NCBI GenBank assembly: GCA_946887295.1
Contig: CAMPKP010000055.1
Coordinates: forward strand, 1 to 18,786
Direction: 5' to 3'
Length of the DNA stretch: 18,786 bases
DNA from: an uncultured Gemmatimonadota bacterium
GTDB lineage: Bacteria > Gemmatimonadota > Gemmatimonadetes > Gemmatimonadales > GWC2-71-9
Of the stretch, positions 1 to 6,699 are shown in pieces. The position numbers and the translations under genes are program-made. Below the pieces are notes generated by a model. The model made no database searches, was not told the DNA's origin, and saw nothing but the letters and a program-made list of their open reading frames with translations. The number at the start of each line of letters is the position of its first letter. Position 1 is the first letter of the stretch.

Positions 1-125
1 CTGCTTCGCTACGCGGCCTCCCCGCCCTCCACGTCGGCGGCCACCCGGTCCCCGAAGCGTGCGTTGGTCAGGTCCGCCTCGAATGCCGGAACGTCGAGCC
101 CGAGCTCGGCCGCGTAGCGAAGCAG
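1..125. repeat. 18-bp perfect inverted repeat at the window edge
   Basis: Bases 1-18 (ctgcttcgctacgcggcc) are the exact reverse complement of bases 108-125, with 89 bases between. The match stops abruptly at base 19 against 107. The inner copy codes for LLRYAA in the thioredoxin domain of the NhaA fusion. The edge copy is read in the opposite sense and supplies that gene's stop codon. It could be a snap-back junction at a contig end or a real small inversion or duplication. The repeat may extend beyond the window. Confidence 0.9.
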
Positions 126-1784
126 ATCCCCGAATTGCAGGTGGTCCTGCCGAGAGAAGAGCAGGTCCTGCAGGTCCCAGAACTTCCCCTGCGCCCCCGC
201 CGCCTCCACCGCCTCGGCGGCGAGGGCAGCATTGGGGTGGACGTCGGGAAGCGGGAAATGCCGGGTGACGAATCGCAGCTTGCCGTCGAAACGGTCCAGC
301 AGCTGCGGGATCACCGCCCAGGCGCTTCTGCAGTAGGGACACTCGTAGTCACCGTACTCGACCAGGGTGAGCGGGGCATCGGCCGGCCCCAGCACGTGGT
401 CGCGGGCCGGGTCGACCGGTACCGCGAGGTCGGCGATCGGCTGCGCCACCCGGCCCCGGGCTCGGCGCATCCACTCCCGCGGCAACAAGGCCAGGCCACG
501 GAGCATGAGGCTTCCGAGCGCCGCCGCCGTGATCGAGGCGGTCAGAATGCCGACCTTCGCCTCCGCCAGCATCTCGCCGGTATAGCTCAGTTCGGCGATG
601 AGAAGCGATACCGTGAACCCGATGCCGGCCACGGACGACACGGCGACGACCGAGGGCCAGGGCACCGCGAGCGCGAGGCCCCCGAACGGCCGTCGCGTGG
701 CCAGCCATGCCCCCGCGGTGATCCCGATGGGCTTGCCGAGCACCAGCCCGAGGACCACCCCGGCCACCAGCGGCGAGGAGAAGGCTCGTCGCAGGATGTC
801 CGCGCTCAGTTCGATCCCGGCGTTCGCGAGCGCGAACAGCGGCACCACGACGAAGCTGGTCCACGGATGCAGCGCATGCTGCAGCCGCTCGTTGGGGGAG
901 AGCGAGCGGGTGATACGGCGGGCAGCCTCGCTCGCCAGCGCCGCGGTCGGCTGCTCACGAAAGGCCCGGGCCAAACCGGACGCGCGCTGAAGATCGGCGC
1001 GGCGAGGGGGGTAGTCGCTGGTCATGAGCCCCATCGCCACACCCGCCACTGTGGGGTGCACGCCGCCCGCCAGCGTGGCGAGCCACGCGCCGAGGCCGAG
1101 CAGCCAGTAGGGAGCGGAGCTTTCGACCCCGCGCCGCCGGAGGACCGCGATCGCCGCCATCGCGGTCGCGCCGGCCAGGAGCCACAGCGGCTCGATGGCG
1201 GAGCTGTAGGCGATGGCGATGATGCTGATCGCGCCGACGTCGTCCACCACCACCAGCGTGAGGAGAAAGATCCTGAGCCGGAGGGGGCATCGGCGACCGG
1301 CCAGCGCGAGGACGCCGAGCGCGAACGCGGTGTCGGTGGCCATCACCATGGCCCATCCCCTGGCGGCCTCCCCTCTCGGATTCAGCATGAGGAAGAGGAG
1401 GGCGGGCACGATCATGCCCCCGAGGCCGGCGATGAGCGGGACGGCGGCTCGGCGCCGCTCCCGAAGCTCGCCGCGGTCGAACTCGCGGCGCACCTCGAGT
1501 CCGATCACCAGGAAGAACAGGGTCATCAGCCCGTCGTTCACCCAGTGGGCGAGGTCGAGACTGAGCCGGGAGTCCCCCAGCGCGACGGAGAGCTCCGTGG
1601 ACCACAGACGGTGGTAGCTCTCCGCCCAGGGGCTGTTGGCCCAGATGAGCGCCGTCAACGTGGCCGCCAGCAGGACCACGGCGCCGCCGGCCTCGGTCTC
1701 CAGGAACACGCGGAACGATGCGAGGCGGGGACGCACCAGCGTGCGGCGGCGGAATGCTCCCTCGGGCTCCGAGCGCGCGGTCAT
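9..1784 (-). CDS. nhaA: NhaA Na+/H+ antiporter fused to a truncated DsbA-like thioredoxin domain
   Basis: This 591-residue inner-membrane protein exchanges sodium for protons. Residues about 25-435 form a full NhaA domain. Visible marks are VNDGLMTLFFLVIGLEVRRE (82-101), ATDTAFALG with Asp151 (E. coli Asp133), the essential pair Asp181-Asp182 in VVVDDVGA, and Lys351 in LGKPIGI (E. coli Lys300). After a short basic linker, residues about 455-591 form a DsbA-type thioredoxin domain with the active site CPYC (482-485) in YGDYECPYCRSAW. NhaA-DsbA fusions are known in other bacteria, and the thioredoxin part is expected outside the membrane. The domain stops at DVEGGEAA, just where the family continues into the cis-proline GTPTFF loop, so it lacks the cis-Pro and the last strands. 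The stop lies inside an 18-bp inverted repeat at the window edge, so the truncation may be an assembly artefact. The ATG at 1784 has no clear Shine-Dalgarno sequence. Confidence 0.93.
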   Translation of the reverse strand: MTARSEPEGAFRRRTLVRPRLASFRVFLETEAGGAVVLLAATLTALIWANSPWAESYHRLWSTELSVALGDSRLSLDLAHWVNDGLMTLFFLVIGLEVRREFDRGELRERRRAAVPLIAGLGGMIVPALLFLMLNPRGEAARGWAMVMATDTAFALGVLALAGRRCPLRLRIFLLTLVVVDDVGAISIIAIAYSSAIEPLWLLAGATAMAAIAVLRRRGVESSAPYWLLGLGAWLATLAGGVHPTVAGVAMGLMTSDYPPRRADLQRASGLARAFREQPTAALASEAARRITRSLSPNERLQHALHPWTSFVVVPLFALANAGIELSADILRRAFSSPLVAGVVLGLVLGKPIGITAGAWLATRRPFGGLALAVPWPSVVAVSSVAGIGFTVSLLIAELSYTGEMLAEAKVGILTASITAAALGSLMLRGLALLPREWMRRARGRVAQPIADLAVPVDPARDHVLGPADAPLTLVEYGDYECPYCRSAWAVIPQLLDRFDGKLRFVTRHFPLPDVHPNAALAAEAVEAAGAQGKFWDLQDLLFSRQDHLQFGDLLRYAAELGLDVPAFEADLTNARFGDRVAADVEGGEAA

Positions 1785-1785
1785 C

Positions 1786-1809
1786 GTGGCAGGCGACGTG
1801 GCAGGCGAC
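1786..1809. repeat. two tandem copies of a 12-mer just upstream of nhaA
   Basis: The 12-mer gtggcaggcgac occurs twice head to tail (1786-1797 and 1798-1809), ending one base before the nhaA start codon on the minus strand. It occupies the place where a ribosome binding site would be. A related string, gtggcaggcga, recurs at 14915. A function is not evident. A recent slippage duplication is the simplest reading. Confidence 0.75.
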
Positions 1810-1926
1810 CCAGTGCCGCCCGCAGGCCAGCGGCGGCTGCGACCGGATACCGGAGGAGGATGCTCATGGGATCAGGAGCCGGGTTGTGAAGGACCGGCCA
1901 GAGGTTTCGGACCTGTTGCGGATGAG

Positions 1927-1998
<72 letters not shown>

Positions 1999-2008
1999 GG
2001 GGAGCCCA

Positions 2009-2038
2009 AAAATAGCCCCGCGCCGTGAGGCCCAGCAA
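2009..2038 (-). promoter_or_regulatory. sigma-70-type promoter of tRNA-Cys
   Basis: On the minus strand TTGCTG (2038-2033) and TATTTT (2014-2009) are separated by 18 bases, a good fit to -35 and -10 boxes. The -10 box ends 10 bases before the mature tRNA 5' end at 1998, giving a very short leader. Called from sequence pattern only. Confidence 0.5.
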
Positions 2039-2122
2039 GCTGCGGAACCGCCTGCCGCCCTTGCCTGAGAGCCGGATCGGAGCCAACTTCGCGGCGGATC
2101 CTCAACTCCAAGGCAGGCGATC

Positions 2123-2374
2123 ATGGAAGGCACCATCCGGGAGGCCAGGCTTCGGCCCCAGTACGCGTCCCTCTATCCCGCCCTGGAGCCGGGAACCTGG
2201 CAGGCGGCGAGCGCGATCGGCCGCCAGCTGCTGCTCTGGCACCTGACGGCGCCCGCCCTGCCGGACAGCGAGCGCCTGATGAGTGAGGAGCACTTCGAGT
2301 TCCGCGGCGGAACGCGGCGGGACAAGTCGGAGGCGGGGGCACGGACGCGCACGGCCGACAGGTCGCCTGCCTGA
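2123..2374 (+). CDS. small uncharacterised protein (83 aa)
   Basis: This gene could encode a soluble 83-residue protein starting MEGTIREARL. A purine-rich stretch (aaggcagg) lies just upstream of the ATG and is a plausible ribosome binding site. The first 65 residues look protein-like, with a hydrophobic helix around RQLLLWHL (34-41) and a compact motif SEEHFEFRGG (54-63). The tail is basic and low in order. There is no signal peptide, membrane segment or cysteine motif. It stands alone on the plus strand between the tRNA promoter and a palindrome that may end its transcript. I do not recognise a family. It is retained because no gene on the other strand competes for the space. Confidence 0.6.
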   Translation: MEGTIREARLRPQYASLYPALEPGTWQAASAIGRQLLLWHLTAPALPDSERLMSEEHFEFRGGTRRDKSEAGARTRTADRSPA

Positions 2375-2402
2375 CGATCCTTGCAACGCGTCCCGTCGTC
2401 CT

Positions 2403-2452
2403 GAGCAACGCGAAGGAGCCATCACCCGGGTGATGGCTCCTTCGCGTTGCTC
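2403..2452. terminator. perfect 50-bp palindrome between convergent genes; likely bidirectional terminator or REP-like repeat
   Basis: Bases 2403-2427 are the exact reverse complement of 2428-2452, centred on cccggg. Either strand can form a stem of about 23 bp closed by a tiny loop. It sits between the end of the small plus-strand gene (2374) and the end of the radical SAM gene (2474), as expected of a shared terminator. No T-tract follows on either side. The left arm and its flank (gtcctgagcaacgcgaagga) resemble the short interspersed repeat tcctgagcgaagcgaagga that I recall from several GC-rich phyla, so it may be a REP-like element serving as a terminator. Confidence 0.7.
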
Positions 2453-2473
2453 GGGCCGAGAAGGCGCCGCTCG

Positions 2474-4024
2474 CTACCGCGCCATCGTCAGCTGCTCCGG
2501 CGCGGGCTGCGCATTGAGATAGGCGTTGGGATCGTGGACCATCGCCCCGGCCGGCAGATGGTCGTAGAGCGACCCCAGATCCTGCCGGATCCGCTCCCGG
2601 TAGAACGTCGGGATCTCGTCCGTCTCCCGCTCGAAGAACGCCCGCAGCTCGCGATCGGTATCCAGGCGGCGGCGCATCTCGGTCTGATACTTGATCCGGC
2701 CGAACCCCTCGGTGGACACGGCGCGGACCACGTTCATCCACTTGGGGATCATCGTCTCGGTAGCCCCGATCCGGCGGCCGATCGCCTTCCAGGAGAACGA
2801 GTACCGGGTCACGTCCACCAGATGATCGTAGAACTCCGGCCAGGTGTAGTTCTTCGGCCGGATGTTCATCGCGTGATTGTTGTTGAGGAAGTGGAACGGG
2901 AACGGCAGCACCCGGCCGGCACGCTGGTATTCCAGGTTGAGCGGCGCCGCGCGGCCGAAGGCGGAGAGCAGAGAGTAGGCCGGGAAGGCGCCCGGCGACA
3001 AATCGATGAACTTCTTGGTCAGCTCGAACGGCTCCGGACCCATGTCCCCGTCCATGCCCATCACGAAGTTGGTCTGGATGTAGGGGATGTACCGGAGGAT
3101 CATGTTGACGTGCTCGGATACCTGCTTGACCTTGTCCATCCCGGTGCGGCGCGTCTTGGACTTGTTGCCCAGGTCGTACCAGGACTCGATGCCCGGAAGG
3201 ATCGCCTGGAAGTTGTTCGCCCGCAGGCGCTTGAGGTGCGGCTCGGAGAGCAGTGACAGGCTGCTTTCCGCGATGTGCCGCATCGATCCGCGCGGCACCG
3301 CCTGCTCCACCGCCTCCATGTAGTCGTCGAAGCGCACGCCGAAATTCGGGTCGTGCCACCCCACGATCGGGTTCTTCATCTTGGTCAGCAGGAACGCCAG
3401 GTCGGCCCGGAGCTGGGGGAAGCTCAGCGGCTGATAGTCCACCGTCGAGTCGATGCAGAAGCTGCAGGTGTAGGGACATCCCAGGCTTCCGATCATCGGC
3501 ACGATCTTGATGGTCGGCGCCTTCGCCAGCGTGGGAGCGACGAACTTCCAGCGCTCCTGCAGCGTCGGGAGGTCGGTGGGCTGGCGCGCGGCCATCAGGT
3601 GGACGCCCATCGGCCGGTGGGGGCCGGCGTCCTGCAGCACACTGGCGATGGTCTCGCGATCGGTGAACCCGAGCACGTAGTCGAAGTACTTCTGGGCGTC
3701 CTCGGGATAGCAGCGGGCGTGCGGCCCTCCCAGCACGGTGACCGCTCCGCGCTTGCGGAACAGGCTGCTCAGCGCGTAGGCGAGCTGGGCCGACTGGGTG
3801 AACGCTCCGATGAAGAGAACGTCGAGATCCGCGGGGAGCTCCTCGAGCAGGTCCTCCAGGCCGGTGTAGCAGACCAGCCGGACGTCGTGTCCCTCCTGCT
3901 CACACCAGACGCTGATGACCTGCGGCATGATGCTCGCCAGGTTGGCGTGCATGAGTCTGGCGTACAGCGAGCGATTGGGGGCCTTGGTGACAAGGTCGAG
4001 CACACCTATGCGGAGTCGGCGCAT
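2474..4024 (-). CDS. radical SAM protein with N-terminal B12-binding-like region
   Basis: This 516-residue cytoplasmic enzyme has the layout of the B12-dependent radical SAM class. Residues about 1-135 look like a cobalamin-binding Rossmann fold, with EQEGHDVRLVCYTG (43-55), DLDVLFIGAFTQSA (67-79) and VLGGPHARCYPED (97-109). The base-off DxHxxG motif is absent, so any cobalamin is either not bound or bound without the lower histidine ligand. The 4Fe-4S/SAM motif is Cys183, Cys187 and Cys190 in GCPYTCSFC. A TIM-barrel follows (to about 400), with a roughly 110-residue C-terminal extension. AAGAGGA precedes the ATG at a suitable distance. It lies 186 bp downstream of the PAP2 gene on the same strand and may have its own promoter. 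The substrate cannot be told from sequence. Confidence 0.88.
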   Translation of the reverse strand: MRRLRIGVLDLVTKAPNRSLYARLMHANLASIMPQVISVWCEQEGHDVRLVCYTGLEDLLEELPADLDVLFIGAFTQSAQLAYALSSLFRKRGAVTVLGGPHARCYPEDAQKYFDYVLGFTDRETIASVLQDAGPHRPMGVHLMAARQPTDLPTLQERWKFVAPTLAKAPTIKIVPMIGSLGCPYTCSFCIDSTVDYQPLSFPQLRADLAFLLTKMKNPIVGWHDPNFGVRFDDYMEAVEQAVPRGSMRHIAESSLSLLSEPHLKRLRANNFQAILPGIESWYDLGNKSKTRRTGMDKVKQVSEHVNMILRYIPYIQTNFVMGMDGDMGPEPFELTKKFIDLSPGAFPAYSLLSAFGRAAPLNLEYQRAGRVLPFPFHFLNNNHAMNIRPKNYTWPEFYDHLVDVTRYSFSWKAIGRRIGATETMIPKWMNVVRAVSTEGFGRIKYQTEMRRRLDTDRELRAFFERETDEIPTFYRERIRQDLGSLYDHLPAGAMVHDPNAYLNAQPAPEQLTMAR

Positions 4025-4110
4025 CCAGATCCTCTTGGGGGGACTCGCCTACTCGGCGGGGGCGCCGGGAGCGGCTGTCGTATTGGGAAAGGTTCCCGGG
4101 GGTCGGCTGT

Positions 4111-4132
4111 GACCGGCGAGCATCGGCCGGTC
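4111..4132. other. short hairpin in the PAP2-radical SAM gap
   Basis: The 186-bp gap 4025-4210 holds one modest inverted repeat, gaccggc (4111-4117) and gccggtc (4126-4132), with an 8-base loop. No T-tract follows, so it is at best a weak terminator for the PAP2 gene or a leader structure of the radical SAM transcript. I found no convincing promoter boxes in the gap. Confidence 0.3.
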
Positions 4133-4210
4133 AGTTCGTGGGACTCGGCCGCCTGGGAGGGATTCTGAAGAATGCCCGCGCCGGGTGCTCTTGGCAAGGC
4201 GGACCCCGAA

Positions 4211-4909
4211 TCAAACCCGCAAGCGCCGCTCGGCGAGACGATCCCCCAGCGCAACGGACACCACCCAGACGATCCCCACCGCGAAACCTCCGAGCACGTC
4301 CGTCGGATAGTGCACTCCCAGGTAGACCCGCGACGCGCCGATCAGGACGATCAGCAGCAGCGCGACGATCCAGATGAGGACCTGCAGGAGCCGGCTTCGC
4401 AGCCTGTGGGACAGCAGCACCGCGAGGCCCCCGAAGAAGCAGGTGGCGAAGAGGGCGTGGCCGCTGGGAAAGCTGAACGAGTCCGGCAAGGGGTAGTCGG
4501 GGAAGAACGGCTCCGGCCGCGCCCGCTGGAAGAACAGCTTGAGCCCCACGTCGAGCAGGCCGGCGCCGGCGAGGGTCACTACGACCAGCAGGGCGCCGCG
4601 GCGCCACCCTCGCAGCAGAAAGATCGCGGCGGCGACCACGCCCAGAGGGGTGAGCCTGGCGGGCGCCCCGAAGAAGCTCGCGCCCCACATGAGCGAGGTG
4701 AGCCCCGGCGACTGCACTTGCCGCACCCAGGCCCGCACGGCGAGATCGAAGGCGGTCGGCTCACCGGCGCGGATCAGGTACCCGAGCCCGATGAAGAGGG
4801 CCAGGGCCAGCGCGGCGGCCAGCAATCCCAGCCCGAGGGCGGCGGAGACGACGGGGCCGCTGCCGGGCTGGATGGCCGGGGACTCGGGGGGATGCGCGGC
4901 AGCGCCCAT
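4211..4909 (-). CDS. PAP2-superfamily membrane phosphatase
   Basis: This 232-residue membrane protein carries the complete vanadium-haloperoxidase/PAP2 signature: KLFFQRARP (124-132), FPSGH (147-151) and SRVYLGVHYPTD (193-204), including the catalytic histidines 151 and 200 and Asp204. About six hydrophobic segments flank these motifs (roughly 20-45, 85-123, 152-168, 175-192, 205-222). Known members remove phosphate from isoprenoid or lipid phosphates such as undecaprenyl diphosphate or phosphatidylglycerol phosphate on the outer face of the membrane. A role in recycling polyprenyl carriers would fit the glycosyltransferase operon at 15000-18741, but that link is inference. The start codon is 18 bases from that of the divergent 39-residue gene. 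Confidence 0.9.
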   Translation of the reverse strand: MGAAAHPPESPAIQPGSGPVVSAALGLGLLAAALALALFIGLGYLIRAGEPTAFDLAVRAWVRQVQSPGLTSLMWGASFFGAPARLTPLGVVAAAIFLLRGWRRGALLVVVTLAGAGLLDVGLKLFFQRARPEPFFPDYPLPDSFSFPSGHALFATCFFGGLAVLLSHRLRSRLLQVLIWIVALLLIVLIGASRVYLGVHYPTDVLGGFAVGIVWVVSVALGDRLAERRLRV

Positions 4910-4915
4910 CGACGC

Positions 4916-4927
4916 TACAATGTGACC
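4916..4927 (+). promoter_or_regulatory. -10 box of a probable leaderless promoter
   Basis: TACAAT (4916-4921) is followed by only six bases (gtgacc) before the ATG at 4928. Transcription normally starts 6-7 bases past the -10 box, so the message would begin at or next to the A of the start codon. No Shine-Dalgarno sequence is present, which agrees. The -35 region (around 4893-4898, tgcgcg) is poor. Confidence 0.5.
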
Positions 4928-5047
4928 ATGAGTCGATTCCTTCGCTCCGACAGCAGCCGCCGCGGCATCACCGTGCTCGCGCTGGCGCTCCTGATTCTGG
5001 TCGTGATCGTGGCGGTAGTGATCCTGAGCCGCTACGTCACCCTGTAG
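4928..5047 (+). CDS. 39-aa single-pass membrane peptide
   Basis: The reading frame encodes MSRFLRSDSSRRG, a strongly hydrophobic helix of about 20 residues (15-34, rich in Leu, Val, Ile and Ala), and a short tail SRYVTL. Arginines before the helix predict an inside N-terminus. There is no lipobox. It starts just after a good -10 box with no ribosome binding site, so it is probably translated from a leaderless message. Its TAG ends at 5047, directly against the stop codon of the convergent barrel gene at 5048, so the frame fills the gap exactly. It is divergent from the PAP2 gene. The function is unknown. Small proteins of this shape often modulate membrane enzymes. Confidence 0.6.
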   Translation: MSRFLRSDSSRRGITVLALALLILVVIVAVVILSRYVTL

Positions 5048-6694
5048 TCAAAGGGCGCGCTTCCCGACCGGCGAGAAGACGAACCCCTTCCCCACGGTCA
5101 CCACCCAGCCGCCCGCCTGCGCGTCGTTCCCGAAGCGGCGCGCCAGATCGAAGCGCAGGGCCTCCGCGTCGGAGGCGCGGCTCGCGCCGAGTCGAAGCCC
5201 GATCCCCGCGTCCCATCCGAGCCGGCGGGGGCCCCCCGCATACCATGCGCCCCCGTGGTCGACGAATCCCGCAATGCCGAGGCCCACGAGGCCGAGGAAG
5301 TCGTCTGCCACCGTGACCCGGTACTCGGCCGTCGAGAAGACGGTTCGATCGCCGGTGAAGGCATGGCTCCGGAACGCGCGCGGGCCGGTGCCGAGGCCCA
5401 GGTCGAACTCGGCTCCGGGCAGCGGGTTCTTGAGCCATCCCGCCTCCACATGGACGATAGCGACGTGGCCGTGCATGGGCTTCGCCACGCCGGTAGCGGC
5501 GAGCTGCACCACTCCCGAGTCGAGGCCGGCGGAGGTGTACAGGCCCGAGGCCAGACCCTCGAGATAGCCGAACCCGCCGGGGATCTTCGCGCCCACCCGA
5601 GCCGAGACCTGCGGTGCGATGCCGTCCCGCTCGTAGCCGAAGGCGCGAGGCGCCAGGTTGGCCCCGGCGCGGATGGTCGTGCCGAGATCCACGTCCTCCT
5701 CGCGGGCGAAGCCGGAAACCCCCTCGGTCACCAGGAACCTGGCCCGGTTCCACGTGAGATACGGCCCGACCGCACCGGTCACGGTGCGCGAGAAGTCGAT
5801 GTCCGCGCCCTCGGGCAGGAAGTCGTCCCTGCGGACCTGCGCCAGGAGGCCCACCCGCAGGAAGCCGTCCGAGGACTTCCGGAGCGCCCACGCGGCGGAG
5901 CCCCGCACCAGCGTGTAATGCCGGGAGAGGGTGTCCTGGGCGGTCGCGCTGCCGTCGAAGAAGCGCAGCACCCGCTCGCTCCGGTCTTCGGCCTCGAAGC
6001 GAAAGCCGTGCGAGGCATCGAGGGAGTAGAACGGCTGCTCCAGAACCAGGAGATTGAGCCGGCCATCCGAGCGGTTCTCGTAGGCCAGCGCGAGCCCCAC
6101 CTGGCCGGCGAACAGCCGGGGCCGCCGGAACCCCAGCGCGACGGTCGACCGGTCGGGTGTCTTCCGGTAGCGGACGGACGCCGAGGACGCGGTCCCCAGC
6201 AGGTTGTCCTCCACCATCCCGATGGTGAACTCGACCTCGCCGCCCGCGCTTCGGAAGCGCCAGTCCGCGCGCGTGCTCCAGCCGTCCTTGGTCAGCACGT
6301 TCATCACGACGCCCGAATCGGTCTGGACCGAGTCGATCTGAACCTTGCGAAAGACGCCGAGCGCCCGGAGGTTCCGCTCGGATTCGGCGACCCGGGCCGA
6401 GTCGTACGGCTCGCCGACGCCGAAGAGCAGCTCGCGGCGGACCGTCGGCGCGCGGGTCTCGAAGTGCAGGGCGTTGGCCACCCGCGCCAGCCACCCCGTC
6501 TCCTTGGGGTCGAAGACGTCCCGCCGCTCCAGGTGGATGGCGCGAATGACCGCGGGATCCGTCGGCGCGTGACCGGAATCGGTGGCGCTCTGGGCGGAAA
6601 GGGCGACGGGAAGGCAACACGCGAGCAGCGGCAGGACCAGCCGGACCGGCAACCTCACTCCAAGGGGACGAAGGCGCGAAAGATAACCCGCCAT
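5048..6694 (-). CDS. outer-membrane beta-barrel protein with one POTRA-like domain (Omp85/BamA-like)
   Basis: This 548-residue protein starts with a signal peptide (basic MAGYLSRLRP, hydrophobic core to about 33, cleavage near ALSAQ at 35). Residues about 48-136 resemble one POTRA domain: RRELLFGVGEPYDSARVAES (87-106), then NLRALGVFRKVQI (108-120). The rest (about 145-548) alternates strands and turns rich in aromatic and glycine residues, as in a C-terminal Omp85 barrel. BamA and TamA have 5 and 3 POTRA domains, so this is a short variant. It may insert or translocate a specific protein or lipid. Its ATG lies 5 bases after the HAD gene stop (TGAgccgaATG), so the two are probably co-translated. 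The open frame runs on upstream to 7549, but that part is antisense-like noise inside the HAD gene. Confidence 0.8.
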   Translation of the reverse strand: MAGYLSRLRPLGVRLPVRLVLPLLACCLPVALSAQSATDSGHAPTDPAVIRAIHLERRDVFDPKETGWLARVANALHFETRAPTVRRELLFGVGEPYDSARVAESERNLRALGVFRKVQIDSVQTDSGVVMNVLTKDGWSTRADWRFRSAGGEVEFTIGMVEDNLLGTASSASVRYRKTPDRSTVALGFRRPRLFAGQVGLALAYENRSDGRLNLLVLEQPFYSLDASHGFRFEAEDRSERVLRFFDGSATAQDTLSRHYTLVRGSAAWALRKSSDGFLRVGLLAQVRRDDFLPEGADIDFSRTVTGAVGPYLTWNRARFLVTEGVSGFAREEDVDLGTTIRAGANLAPRAFGYERDGIAPQVSARVGAKIPGGFGYLEGLASGLYTSAGLDSGVVQLAATGVAKPMHGHVAIVHVEAGWLKNPLPGAEFDLGLGTGPRAFRSHAFTGDRTVFSTAEYRVTVADDFLGLVGLGIAGFVDHGGAWYAGGPRRLGWDAGIGLRLGASRASDAEALRFDLARRFGNDAQAGGWVVTVGKGFVFSPVGKRAL

Positions 6695-6699
6695 TCGGC

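Noticed and set aside
135..1889. A 584-codon plus-strand frame opposite nhaA
   Set aside because: The antisense composition is rich in Arg, Gly, Gln and His, and the opposite strand carries an unmistakable NhaA.
4172..4927. Extension of the 39-residue peptide upstream to a 291-residue protein
   Set aside because: The upstream part is antisense to the PAP2 gene with no protein-like character. The -10 box and the compact signal-like peptide support the ATG at 4928.
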